The notes below the pieces were generated by a model. The model saw only the letters and a program-made list of their open reading frames with translations. It did no database searches and was not told the DNA's origin. Made by a program: the position numbers and the translations under genes. From NCBI RefSeq assembly GCF_003121405.1, contig NZ_QBUY01000002.1, forward strand, positions 124,001 to 188,000: a DNA stretch of 64,000 nucleotides. Reading direction: 5' to 3'. Source of the DNA: Paraburkholderia sp. C35 (GTDB taxonomy: Bacteria; Pseudomonadota; Gammaproteobacteria; Burkholderiales; Burkholderiaceae). Of this stretch, positions 35,979-44,334 are shown piece after piece. Positions within the stretch are counted from its first letter, which is position 1. Each line of letters begins with the position of its first letter.

Positions 35979-36926
35979 TTAGACGTGCGCCGTACCCTTT
36001 GCACGTAGCGCCTGACCAGGCGCTTTCGTCAGCATGACGCTCGAACTGACCAGGGTCTTGCGGAAGTGTTCGACCAGAGGCCGCAGATTCACGCGATGCC
36101 ACGCGGCCCACAGCGCACTGCGATAGCTGAACCATGAAACCTCGCGCAGCATGACGCCATCAGGCGCCTGATGCTTGAGGCTCTGCTGCACCATGGTCAT
36201 GCCGAGTCCAGCCGCGACGAGGCCCAAGGCTGCGAGCGGTTCGGTTGCTTCGAGAGCGATGTTGGGCGCGAATCCCGCGTTCGCGCAGGCCGCGATGAAG
36301 TTGTCGTGGCGCGCTTCGCCTGCCTTGTGCATCACGCCGATCCACTTCTGCGCGGCGAGATCTTCCGGCGTCAGGCGCTTGCTTTTGACGAGAGGATGGC
36401 TCTCGGGCATCGCCAGCAACATGGGATCGTTGAGTACCTGTGCGGCTTCGAGTTCGGGGTCGTCGGCGGCGGGCGGTTCGCACACCAGCGCGATGTCGAG
36501 ACTGCGCTGGCGCAAGCCCGTGAGCTGCTCGGACGATTGATAGTTGTACAGCGCGATATGCACATCGGGCCGGTCTTCCTGCAGCTTTCTCAGCGCAGTA
36601 GGCAGCACGCCCGAGTGCATGGCGTTTTCCATGTAGCCGATACACAGGCCACCTTCATCGCCTTGTCCCAGACGCCGCGCGAGCGATTCCAGACGCTTTG
36701 CGTGCGTCAGGAAGGCCTTCGTCTCTTCGAGGAAGGTACGGCCGTCGGTGGTCAGGCGAATGCGCTGCTGCGAGCGCTCGAAGAGCGTCAAGCCGAGTTT
36801 CTCTTCGAGTTGCGCGATCTGGCGGCTGAGGGGCGATTGTGAAATGTGCAGGCGTTCGGCGGCGCGTCCCACGTGCTCGTCTTCGGCGACTGCCACGAAA
36901 TAGTGCTACTGGCGGATGTCCAGCAT
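35979..36926 (-). pseudogene. LysR family regulator with in-frame TAG at codon 7
   Basis: From ATG 36926, which has an excellent CAGGAGGTC ribosome binding site, the frame reads MLDIRQ-stop-HYFVAVAEDEHVGRAAERLHISQSPLSRQ. The normal family sequence has Leu (or similar) where TAG (36908-36906) occurs. The rest is an intact LysR protein of about 315 residues. Translation could restart at GTG 36896, but the product would lack the first HTH residues and has no good ribosome binding site. It is divergent from the aldo/keto reductase gene and probably its regulator. Either a nonsense mutation or a single-base error. Confidence 0.82.
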
Positions 36927-36960
36927 TTAAGACCTCCTGGGACTCAGATGTTTCATATTA

Positions 36961-36971
36961 TGTCTTAGACA
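36961..36971. promoter_or_regulatory. Candidate LysR operator TGTCT-T-AGACA
   Basis: Perfect 11-bp dyad in the 101-bp gap between the LysR gene and the divergent aldo/keto reductase gene, 56 bp from the reductase start. LysR sites are often T-N11-A dyads in divergent promoters (family knowledge), and this one fits by position. Binding is inferred. Confidence 0.4.
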
Positions 36972-37027
36972 GACTTAACTCGCCACCGTAGACTTGCTTC
37001 CACTGACTCAATCACAGGAGCAAGACC

Positions 37028-38050
37028 ATGAGCATCAAGGACAAACTGCCCGCCGGTACGCTGCTGGGCTTCGGCGCCGCCCCGCTGGGCAACATGTTCC
37101 GCAATATCCCCGACCAAGAAGCCTTCGCGACCGTCGAAGCCGCGTGGGAAAACGGGGTGCGGTATTTCGACACAGCCCCGTTCTACGGCGCGGGCCTGTC
37201 GGAACTGCGTCTGGGTGAAGCACTTGCGAAATACAAGCGCGACGACTACGTACTGAGCACGAAAGTCGGCCGTGTGATTCTCGACGAGGTCGAAGATGTG
37301 AGTGCCCGCGATCTCGGCGAAAAGGGCGGCGTGTTCGCCTCGGGTCTGCCGAACAAGATCGTCAACGACTACTCCGCCGATGCCACGCTGCGTTCGGTTG
37401 AAGACAGCCTCAAGCGCCTGAAGACCGATCGCATCGAGATTGTCTGGGTGCACGACGTTGCGCAAGACTTTTACGGCGACGAATGGTTGTCGGTGTTCGA
37501 AACCGCGCGCAAGGGTGCGTTCCGTGCGTTGACGCGTCTGCGTGAAGAGGGCGTGATCAAGGCGTGGGGCCTCGGTGTCAATCGCGTCGAGCCGTGCGAA
37601 CTGACGCTCGATCTCGCTGAAGCGCAGCCGGATGGCTTCCTGCTGGCGGGCCGCTATTCGCTGCTCGATCACGAGCGTGCGTTGCAGCGTCTGATGCCGG
37701 CAGCGGCAGCGCGCAAGGTTGAAATCGTCGCGGGTGGTCCGTATAGCTCGGGCGTTCTCGCAGGCGGTCCGAACTTCGAGTACCAGAAGGCATCGCCTGA
37801 GATCGTCGCGAAGGTCGAGCGCATCAAGGAGATCGCACGGCGCCACAACGTCAGCGTGAAGGCGGCGGCATTGCAGTTCGTGCTGGCTAATCCTGCCGTT
37901 GCCGCTGTGATTCCGGGTGCGAGCCGTCCCGAGCGCATCGCAGAAGATCAGGCCGCGGTGAAGGAAGTGATCCCCGCCGAGTTCTGGCAAGAGATGCGTC
38001 AACAGAATCTGGTGGCCGCGAACGCGCCGCTTCCCATCGACAACGCATAA
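37028..38050 (+). CDS. Aldo/keto reductase
   Basis: 340-residue NAD(P)-dependent TIM-barrel oxidoreductase. The catalytic tetrad is visible: Asp and Tyr in YFDTAPFYGAG (about 47-57), Lys in STKVG (about 80) and His in VWVHDV (about 143). It resembles the pyridoxal 4-dehydrogenase/L-fucose or D-threo-aldose dehydrogenase group. ATG 37028 follows CACAGGAGCAAGACC. It is divergent from a LysR gene and is followed 10 bp later by an SRPBCC protein, so it heads a small operon. Substrate unknown. Confidence 0.9.
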   Translation: MSIKDKLPAGTLLGFGAAPLGNMFRNIPDQEAFATVEAAWENGVRYFDTAPFYGAGLSELRLGEALAKYKRDDYVLSTKVGRVILDEVEDVSARDLGEKGGVFASGLPNKIVNDYSADATLRSVEDSLKRLKTDRIEIVWVHDVAQDFYGDEWLSVFETARKGAFRALTRLREEGVIKAWGLGVNRVEPCELTLDLAEAQPDGFLLAGRYSLLDHERALQRLMPAAAARKVEIVAGGPYSSGVLAGGPNFEYQKASPEIVAKVERIKEIARRHNVSVKAAALQFVLANPAVAAVIPGASRPERIAEDQAAVKEVIPAEFWQEMRQQNLVAANAPLPIDNA

Positions 38051-38060
38051 GAAGTCGATC

Positions 38061-38471
38061 ATGGCACGCGCTTACGCATCTACGAGAATGCAGGCATCGC
38101 CCGATGCCGTCTGGCAACTGATCGGCGGCTTCAATTCGCTGCCGGACTGGCTCCCGTACATACCGGGCAGCGAACTGAGCGAAGGCGGGCGCGTGCGTCG
38201 CCTGTCGAATCTCGACGGAGACGTCATCGTCGAGCGGCTCGAAGCGTTCGACAACGCCGCGCGCAGCTACACGTATTCGATTTTGCAGGCGCCGTTTCCT
38301 GTTACAGGTTATCGTGCCACGCTGCGCGTGCAGGAAGTCGAAAACGGTGCGACGCAGGTCGAATGGTTTGGCGAGTTCACGCCGGTTGGCGTGAGCGATG
38401 CAGATGCCTCGACGCTCTTTGCTGGGATCTACCGTGAAGGCTTGAAGACGCTGGCGGCGTCGTTTGCCTGA
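38061..38471 (+). CDS. SRPBCC (START-like) family protein
   Basis: 136 residues of the polyketide cyclase/START-like fold that binds hydrophobic ligands. Typical features are an N-terminal SPDAVWQLIGGFNSLPDWLPYI, a central RLSNLDGDVIVERLEAFD and a C-terminal amphipathic helix. It is translated 10 bp downstream of the aldo/keto reductase and so is probably in the same transcript. It may bind the same substrate, or remove or carry a lipid-like product. No catalytic residues can be named. Confidence 0.85.
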   Translation: MARAYASTRMQASPDAVWQLIGGFNSLPDWLPYIPGSELSEGGRVRRLSNLDGDVIVERLEAFDNAARSYTYSILQAPFPVTGYRATLRVQEVENGATQVEWFGEFTPVGVSDADASTLFAGIYREGLKTLAASFA

Positions 38472-38573
38472 TCGGGCCTCGCCTGATTCATGGTGTCGGA
38501 TGTCGGGCGCGGGTGCCGCTTTGAGTAGCGCCGCCCGCGCTCGACGCTTACGCCACACACTCGAGTTCATTTG

Positions 38574-39785
38574 ATGGAAACCGAAATCACAGAAGTCGTA
38601 TTGCCCGCTGCACGGACTGAAACAGCGCGCGTCGCTCGCTCCCAGCGTCTGACATTTCTCGCGCTCGCGTTAGGCAGCTTTGCAATCGGCACGTCCGAAT
38701 TCGCGAGCATGGGCATTCTTCAATTGTTCGCGAAGGGACTGAATGTCGACATTGCGATGGCGAGCCACGCGATTACCGCGTACGCGCTCGGCGTCGTGAT
38801 CGGTGCTCCACTCGTGACACTCGCTGCCGCGCGCATGAACCGGAGAACGCTGCTGATCGCGCTGATGGCGCTGTTCGTCGGCGGCAACCTGCTTTCGGCG
38901 ATTGCGCCTAATCTTGCCTTGCTCAGCGTGGCGCGCTTTATCGCCGGTTTGCCGCAGGGTGCGTACTTTGGTGCGGGTGCTGTGGTGGCATCGAGCATCG
39001 CGGGCAAGGATCAGGCAGGCAAAGCTTTTTCTCTCGTGATGCTGGGGCTGACGGTTGCAACTATCGTCGGTTCGCCGCTCGCGACGTTTCTCGGCCAGCA
39101 CCTCGGATGGCGTGACACCTATCTGGCCGTTACGGGCATCGCGGCGCTGGCGCTGGTTGCGCTATGGCGCTGGACACCGCGTTCCACGTCATTGAACGGC
39201 GGTCCGATTGCGCAGGAACTGGGCGCGCTGCGCAAGCGCAACGTCTGGATGATGATGTTCGTGACCGCGCTGGCTGTGTCGAGCGTCTTCGCGGTGTACA
39301 CGTTCATTGGCCCGTTCGTCACCGATGGCGCGAGCTTGCATCCGTCCATGGTGCCGCTCGCGCTTGCGCTATTCGGGCTTGGCATGACGGCTGGCAACCT
39401 GGTCGGCGGACGGCTCGCAGATGCGTTCCCCGCGCGTGGATTCGCCATCGGCTTCGGCTCGGCGCTATTCGTTCTTGCGGCGCTCGCTGCGTTCGGTGGG
39501 CATGCCTGGCTCCTGTTGCCCGCATTGTTCGGCGTCGGCATGACCACATTGATCGCCATTCCGACGATACAGGTGCGTTTGACGCGCATGTCGCCCGAAG
39601 CGCCTACCTTGATGGGCGCGATGAACATGGCTGCGCTGAATGTGGCCAATGCGATTGGCGCATGGGCCGGTGGAATCACCATCGGTGCGGGCTTTGGTCT
39701 CTTTTCGCCTGTATGGACTGGTTTCGCACTGACGGCAGCGGGTCTGCTGATGTTCGCCATTTGCGTGCAGCGCTTCACTCGCTGA
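38574..39785 (+). CDS. MFS drug/arabinose-type exporter (paralogue 1)
   Basis: 403 residues with 12 predicted helices. MFS signatures include GTSEFASMGIL in helix 1, the loop AAARMNRRTLL between helices 2 and 3, and RFIAGLPQGAYFGAGA in helix 4. It belongs to the AraJ/YdhP/CmlA-like DHA1 group. ATG 38574 is used; TTG 38571 would add one residue. It closely matches the protein at 41883 over almost its whole length, so the two are duplicates. An SDR gene follows on the same strand. Substrate unknown. Confidence 0.88.
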   Translation: METEITEVVLPAARTETARVARSQRLTFLALALGSFAIGTSEFASMGILQLFAKGLNVDIAMASHAITAYALGVVIGAPLVTLAAARMNRRTLLIALMALFVGGNLLSAIAPNLALLSVARFIAGLPQGAYFGAGAVVASSIAGKDQAGKAFSLVMLGLTVATIVGSPLATFLGQHLGWRDTYLAVTGIAALALVALWRWTPRSTSLNGGPIAQELGALRKRNVWMMMFVTALAVSSVFAVYTFIGPFVTDGASLHPSMVPLALALFGLGMTAGNLVGGRLADAFPARGFAIGFGSALFVLAALAAFGGHAWLLLPALFGVGMTTLIAIPTIQVRLTRMSPEAPTLMGAMNMAALNVANAIGAWAGGITIGAGFGLFSPVWTGFALTAAGLLMFAICVQRFTR

Positions 39786-39933
39786 GTTCAATGATTGAGT
39801 TCAATCGCAATAGCTGCGGATCGCTCCCACGGGCACTCTGACAAACAGAAGGCTTGCGACATAGAATCAATGGCCCTTTTCTTCGGGCCGCTGGACGGAC
39901 GCGACTACACCTCAATTCAATGGAGTCGACACT

Positions 39934-40728
39934 GTGAATATCGATCTTTCTGGAAAAACGGCACTGGTTAGTGCATCGAGTGCGGGCATTGGTCTCGCTA
40001 TCGCGACGGGTCTCGCGGCGACGGGTGCGGACACTATCGTGAATGGACGCAGCAAAGAGGCAGTCGATCGTGCGATTGGAAAAATTCGCGAAGCTGTACC
40101 GAACGCCAAACTTCAAGGTATAGCGGGTGATCTTGGAACGCGCGCGGGCGTCGATCAATTCGTGAAGACTTTGCCGAGTACCGATATTCTCGTGAACAAT
40201 CTCGGCGTGTTCGGTCCGGGCGATCTGTTCAGTTCGACCGATGAAGATTGGGAACGCTACTTTCAGATCAACGTCATGTCTGGCGTGAGACTGACTCGCG
40301 CGTATCTGCAGGGCATGATGGATCGCAAATGGGGCCGCGTGGTGTTTCTGTCTTCCGAATCGGGCCTCGCTATTCCGCCGGATATGCTCGCGTATGGGTT
40401 CTCGAAGACGGCGCAACTCAGCATCGCGCGCGGGATTGCGAAATTCGCTGCTGGCACGGGCGTGACGGTTAATTCGGTCCTTCCGGGGCCAACCTTGTCG
40501 GACGGTGCACTCGACATGGTCGCCGATGCCGCAAGGCAGGAAGGCAAGACACCGGAGCAGAAGCTAAATGAGTTTGTGCTCGCAACGCGTGCATCGTCGA
40601 TCATCCGTCGCGCGGCGAGCACGGAAGAAGTGGCGAACATGGTGGTGTACGCGTGCTCGATGCAAGCGTCTGCGACGACGGGCGCCGCGCTGCGTGTGGA
40701 CGGCGGTATCGTCGATTCGATCGCCTAG
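39934..40728 (+). CDS. Short-chain dehydrogenase/reductase
   Basis: 264 residues with the classical SDR pattern: a cofactor loop in SASSAGIGLAIA (about 12-23), NNLG near 89, catalytic Ser in FLSSESG near 140 and YxxxK (YGFSK) near 153. The cofactor loop begins SAS instead of the usual TGS/TGA. It starts at GTG 39934 with TGGAG upstream. It lies between the two similar MFS genes. NAD(P)-dependent reduction of a carbonyl is expected; the substrate is unknown. Confidence 0.88.
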   Translation: MNIDLSGKTALVSASSAGIGLAIATGLAATGADTIVNGRSKEAVDRAIGKIREAVPNAKLQGIAGDLGTRAGVDQFVKTLPSTDILVNNLGVFGPGDLFSSTDEDWERYFQINVMSGVRLTRAYLQGMMDRKWGRVVFLSSESGLAIPPDMLAYGFSKTAQLSIARGIAKFAAGTGVTVNSVLPGPTLSDGALDMVADAARQEGKTPEQKLNEFVLATRASSIIRRAASTEEVANMVVYACSMQASATTGAALRVDGGIVDSIA

Positions 40729-40788
40729 CCTTGCTGAACTGCCCGCATGCCAGTCCAACATGCATATCGCGGGTAATCCTGAAGTTGC

Positions 40789-40810
40789 GGGCTATACGGT
40801 GGTATAGCCC
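40789..40810. promoter_or_regulatory. Palindrome GGGCTATAC-GGTG-GTATAGCCC
   Basis: Perfect 9-bp arms with a 4-bp spacer. The inner CTATAC/GTATAG arms equal those at 9695-9710, and the spacers share GT in the centre (consensus CTATACnGTnGTATAG). It lies 147 bp upstream of a short ORF and 60 bp past the SDR stop, with no other rightward gene start nearby. Candidate regulator site; it lacks a T-tract, so a terminator is unlikely. Confidence 0.5.
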
Positions 40811-40956
40811 CGCTATGTCGGCGGAATCCACCCGTATGCCACGGTAGAGTAGAAGCCGCTCACGACGGTCACTATGCTAAAGACAGTGCGAGTGCAAGGC
40901 TGCTGGATGTTCCCCGTACCTCATGCGCACGCCGCTTTTGCCATGGGAGTACCGTC

Positions 40957-41085
40957 ATGCCTCGTACACTTCACAACTGGATCATTGTCTGCAGCAACGC
41001 GTATGTGGAATACACCTACGTCTGGTGGCTCGATAAGAATATCTACAGACGTACAGTCGACTATCGGGACATCTGTCTTCTGTAG
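40957..41085 (+). CDS. Candidate small protein, 42 residues, aromatic-rich
   Basis: ATG 40957 has GGGAG 7 nt upstream, and the frame ends at TAG 41083-41085. The product starts MPRTLHNWIIVCSNAYVEYT and continues with a WW pair, a basic stretch, and YRDICLL at the end. It has three Trp, five Tyr and two Cys in 42 residues and no clear signal peptide or long hydrophobic helix. No family is recognised. Support comes from the ribosome binding site, the gap of 410 bp without other genes, and the upstream palindrome. It could still be a chance ORF. Confidence 0.4.
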   Translation: MPRTLHNWIIVCSNAYVEYTYVWWLDKNIYRRTVDYRDICLL

Positions 41086-41138
41086 CGTAGCTAAGCCATG
41101 TCAGTGAGAGGCTGCTGCGCCACGTGGTGACACAGCGG

Positions 41139-41612
41139 CTATCGGACGGGCCATATCTGAGGTTGACTGTCTTCGAATTGATCCGCTACATAGTGACAGA
41201 CAATCGAGACGACCAGCGTCACTTTGGCAGCGACCTCGATCAACGATAAATAAAAGAATGATCGCGAGATCGAAAACATATCGGGCAGCGTCACGCTAAT
41301 CACCACGATACTGACCACACAGCTGAATGCCAGCGCAATCAGCGCAGCCGACGAACTAAACAGTGCGCCGAGCGCAAACGCAGAAAGCACCAGCTTGGCG
41401 AGCACGATTATCCCTATATGAAGGGAGTTTGTTTCGTAGCTGAGTTCCCAGAACGTTTCGATTAACGACCACGACCATACAACGCAGATCATCACGCGGC
41501 TCATGATGTTGAGATGGAACAGGTGTTCGGCTGACGCGTGTTTATCTTCTTCAGACTGTTCAAACGAAATGGGACAGTGTGCCCATTGACCGGCGTGTTC
41601 TTCCAATTGCAT
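41139..41612 (-). CDS. Integral membrane protein of unknown function
   Basis: 157 residues. The hydrophilic N-terminus (MQLEEHAGQWAHCP...) is followed by about four hydrophobic helices: SRVMICVVWSWSLIETFW, IGIIVLAKLVLSAFALGALF, AALIALAFSCVVSIVVISV and FFYLSLIEVAAKVTLVVSIV. ATG 41612 has AAAGGTGA upstream; the longer frame to 41762 has a non-membrane, His/Ser-rich lead without a ribosome binding site. No family is recognised. The base composition looks less GC-rich than the neighbours, hinting at acquisition or weak constraint. Confidence 0.65.
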   Translation of the reverse strand: MQLEEHAGQWAHCPISFEQSEEDKHASAEHLFHLNIMSRVMICVVWSWSLIETFWELSYETNSLHIGIIVLAKLVLSAFALGALFSSSAALIALAFSCVVSIVVISVTLPDMFSISRSFFYLSLIEVAAKVTLVVSIVCHYVADQFEDSQPQIWPVR

Positions 41613-41882
41613 GTCGTTCACCTTTGACCCGCACATCGGGTAATGCGTTTTCGCAGTATGCGCATGCGGTGAGCAGTGATCTTTCCCGACGGAATGATCG
41701 ATTACCGATATGAACGAACTTGCCTTTCGAATCGGCGCGGAGTTTTCGCGTGCAATTGGCACGGAGGCGAAAACAGAAGAATTGTTTGGATCAACCGCAT
41801 TTGTTGAGTTAGCGCTGCAATCGGCCGTATCGATTCAGGTTCGCTACATTGGAAATTCTTCAGCGAGAAGTGGAAGGCTATC

Positions 41883-43112
41883 GTGCACGAGAAAGCCTAT
41901 GAAGCGCAGTGTCAAACGGTCAAGGTCCACTGCACGCAAGAGTCGGAGTCGAGACGGCGCGGTTTGACGTTATTCGCGTTGTCGCTTGGAAGCTTCTGTA
42001 TCGGGACATCGGACTTCGCGAGCATGGGCATTATCCAGCTCTTCGCGTCGAGTCTCGATCTCAGCATCTCCGAAGCGACCAATGCCATCACGGCTTATGC
42101 GTTCGGTGTCGTGATCGGCGCGCCGCTGGTGACGTTGCTGGCAAGCCGCCTGAACAGACGAACCTTGCTGCTGTGTCTGATCGCGCTCTTCATTGCTGGC
42201 AATCTGCTGTCCGCGGCTGCTGTCAATCTGGGCATGTTCGCGGTCGCGCGCTTTATCAGCGGCATGCCACAAGGCGCGTACTTCGGAGCGGGAGCCGTCG
42301 TGGCATCGTACGTCGTGGGCGAGGGCAGCTCCGGGAAAGCCTTCGCGATGGTGATGCTGGGACTCACGATCGCGACGATCGTCGGTTCGCCACTCGCGAC
42401 ATTTCTTGGCCAGCAACTAGGCTGGCGCGAAACATATGTGACCGTTGCCATCCTGGCAGCGCTCGCGTTCGCTGCACTGTGGGCGTGGCTCCCTCGCAGC
42501 GACGCACTCAATGGCGGACCGTTGCGGCAAGAGTTGGGCGCGTTGAGAAAACCTCGCGTGTGGGCAACGATGATCGTTGCCGCAGTTGGCGTAGCGAGCA
42601 TCTTCTCGGTCTATACGTTTATCGGCCCGTTCGTCACTGACGTCGCGGGACTGAAACCATCGACGATTCCTGTTGCGCTTGCGCTCTTCGGTGTCGGCAT
42701 GACTGTCGGCAATCTGGCAGGAGGGCGCCTCGCAGACATGCACGATGCGCTGGGATTGATGCTTGGATTTGGTTGCGCACTCGTCGTGCTCGCGCTGCTC
42801 GCGATTTTCGGCGCGCACGAGTGGGTGCTCATGCTGATGCTATTCGGCGTCGGCGCGACGATGATGGCGGCGATTCCCACCCTTCAGGTCCGTCTCACAC
42901 GATTTGCGCCGGAGGCGCCGACCTTGATGGGCGCGATGAATCTTGCATCGCTGAATGTCGGGAACGCAATCGGTGCAGCGGCAGGCGGGCTCACTGTTGC
43001 CGCCGGATGGGGATTGCTTTCGGCCGTATGGGCCGGCTTTGCGCTCACGCTGGCGGGCCTCGTCATTTTTATCGTCACATCACAGAAAGCGCAGCAGACG
43101 GTCGCCGCGTGA
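41883..43112 (+). CDS. MFS drug/arabinose-type exporter (paralogue 2)
   Basis: 409 residues, 12 helices, very similar to the protein at 38574 (shared GTS(E/D)FASMGI, RLNRRTLL, PQGAYFGAGAVVAS, IVGSPLATFLGQ and VYTFIGPFVTD). It differs by a longer, Cys-containing polar N-terminus (about 26 residues). It starts at GTG 41883 with GTGGAAGG upstream. A porin gene begins 23 bp after its stop and is probably co-transcribed. DHA1-type proton-driven export is expected; the substrate is unknown. Confidence 0.87.
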   Translation: MHEKAYEAQCQTVKVHCTQESESRRRGLTLFALSLGSFCIGTSDFASMGIIQLFASSLDLSISEATNAITAYAFGVVIGAPLVTLLASRLNRRTLLLCLIALFIAGNLLSAAAVNLGMFAVARFISGMPQGAYFGAGAVVASYVVGEGSSGKAFAMVMLGLTIATIVGSPLATFLGQQLGWRETYVTVAILAALAFAALWAWLPRSDALNGGPLRQELGALRKPRVWATMIVAAVGVASIFSVYTFIGPFVTDVAGLKPSTIPVALALFGVGMTVGNLAGGRLADMHDALGLMLGFGCALVVLALLAIFGAHEWVLMLMLFGVGATMMAAIPTLQVRLTRFAPEAPTLMGAMNLASLNVGNAIGAAAGGLTVAAGWGLLSAVWAGFALTLAGLVIFIVTSQKAQQTVAA

Positions 43113-43134
43113 TCCAACGGTCACCCGCCCGACC

Positions 43135-44319
43135 ATGCCACGTGATACGACGAGATGGAGCCTGGGGATCGCTTTGCTATACCTGTTGAGCACTGCCGCG
43201 CACGCGCAAAGCAGCGTGACGCTCTACGGTCTCATCGACGCGGGTGCGACGTATGCCAATCATGTCGCGACGCCGACGGGGCATGGTTCTCTGGTGAAAT
43301 TCGGCGATGGTGTCGCGCAGGGAAACCGCTGGGGTATTCGTGGTGTCGAAGATCTTGGCGACGGATTGCGTGCAATCTTTACGCTAGAGAGCGGCTTTGC
43401 CGTCGGCAACGGAGCGAGCTTGCAGGGCGGCGCGCTATTCGGGCGGGAGGCTTGGGTCGGGCTGGAAGAAAAATCGATTGGCTCGGTTACGTTTGGTCGG
43501 CAATATACCCTCTCGCGGGACTTCATTCACAACTACACGATCGCCCACGAAAGTCCGGCGGGGAACTACGCGTATCACATCAACGATCTCGATCAACTGG
43601 TAACGAGTCGTATCAACAACGCAGTGAGATTCACCAGCGCAGACTTTTCGGGTTTCCGGTTTGGCATCATGTACGGCTTCTCCAACGAAACTGGTGCGTT
43701 TGCCGGTTCGGCGTCGAGTCCGGCGGGTACGCAGGGTGGCGAGGGCTCGTCCCGAACTTATAGCGTTGGCGCGAATTACGATAACAAGTCGTTTGGATTT
43801 GGCATTGCCTATACGAACATCCGGTTCCCCGCGAGCGCGACGCCGGCATTCTCGGAGACCATCGCGAATGTCGATACGGGTCCGCTTCGCAACATCAAAA
43901 CGCTTGGACTAGGCAGCCGTTGTGTCGCGGACATCGGCGCGGTGTGGGGCAACTGGACGCATACGCAAATCGTTGCAATAGACGGAGAAAGCTCTACGCT
44001 GAACAACTTCGAAATCGGCGGAAAGTACGCGTTCTCGACTGCCGTTGCGAGCGGGCTGGGATACACCTTTTCAGCGCTGTCGGGGCTTTGGAGCGGCAAG
44101 TGGCATCAGATCAATAGTTTCATCGATTACAAGTTCAGCAAAACGACGGAGATCTATGCACTCGCGATCTATCAGAAAGCGGCGGGCAGTAATGAGATCG
44201 ACGGGCAGGAAGTGCCTGTTCAGGCGGAGATAGGCGCCAACTCCACATTCATCGGAAACTCAGGCGTTGGCGCTAACACTCAACTTGTGTTGCGGATCGG
44301 ATTGATGCATAAGTTCTAG
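43135..44319 (+). CDS. Gram-negative general porin (OmpC/Opc-like, Burkholderia type)
   Basis: 394 residues. The signal peptide ends ...STAAHAQ, followed by the hallmark porin start SSVTLYGLIDAG. Internal motifs are GNRWGIRGVEDLGDGLRAIFTLESGF and EAWVGLEEKSIGSVTFGRQYT. The last strand ends in LRIGLMHKF with the C-terminal Phe needed for outer-membrane assembly. ATG 43135 is chosen because the signal peptide begins there; the frame is open further upstream only as read-through of the MFS region. It forms a 16-stranded trimeric pore for small solutes. Confidence 0.92.
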   Translation: MPRDTTRWSLGIALLYLLSTAAHAQSSVTLYGLIDAGATYANHVATPTGHGSLVKFGDGVAQGNRWGIRGVEDLGDGLRAIFTLESGFAVGNGASLQGGALFGREAWVGLEEKSIGSVTFGRQYTLSRDFIHNYTIAHESPAGNYAYHINDLDQLVTSRINNAVRFTSADFSGFRFGIMYGFSNETGAFAGSASSPAGTQGGEGSSRTYSVGANYDNKSFGFGIAYTNIRFPASATPAFSETIANVDTGPLRNIKTLGLGSRCVADIGAVWGNWTHTQIVAIDGESSTLNNFEIGGKYAFSTAVASGLGYTFSALSGLWSGKWHQINSFIDYKFSKTTEIYALAIYQKAAGSNEIDGQEVPVQAEIGANSTFIGNSGVGANTQLVLRIGLMHKF

Positions 44320-44334
44320 GTTGCAAACGCCGGC

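Larger units (their letters stand above)
40729..41138. other. Region between SDR and membrane-protein gene: palindrome and a short ORF
   Basis: 410 bp between convergent annotated genes. It holds a 22-bp perfect palindrome (40789-40810) and a 42-codon ORF with a ribosome binding site (40957-41085), each listed separately. Nothing else is recognised. Confidence 0.5.

Noticed and set aside
41710..41967. An 85-codon plus-strand ORF overlapping the start of the second MFS gene.
   Set aside because: No ribosome binding site, Arg/Ser-rich out-of-frame tail, and it overlaps the better supported GTG start at 41883.
42955..43134. A 60-codon N-terminal extension of the porin.
   Set aside because: It lies inside the MFS gene in another frame. 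The signal peptide begins at ATG 43135.
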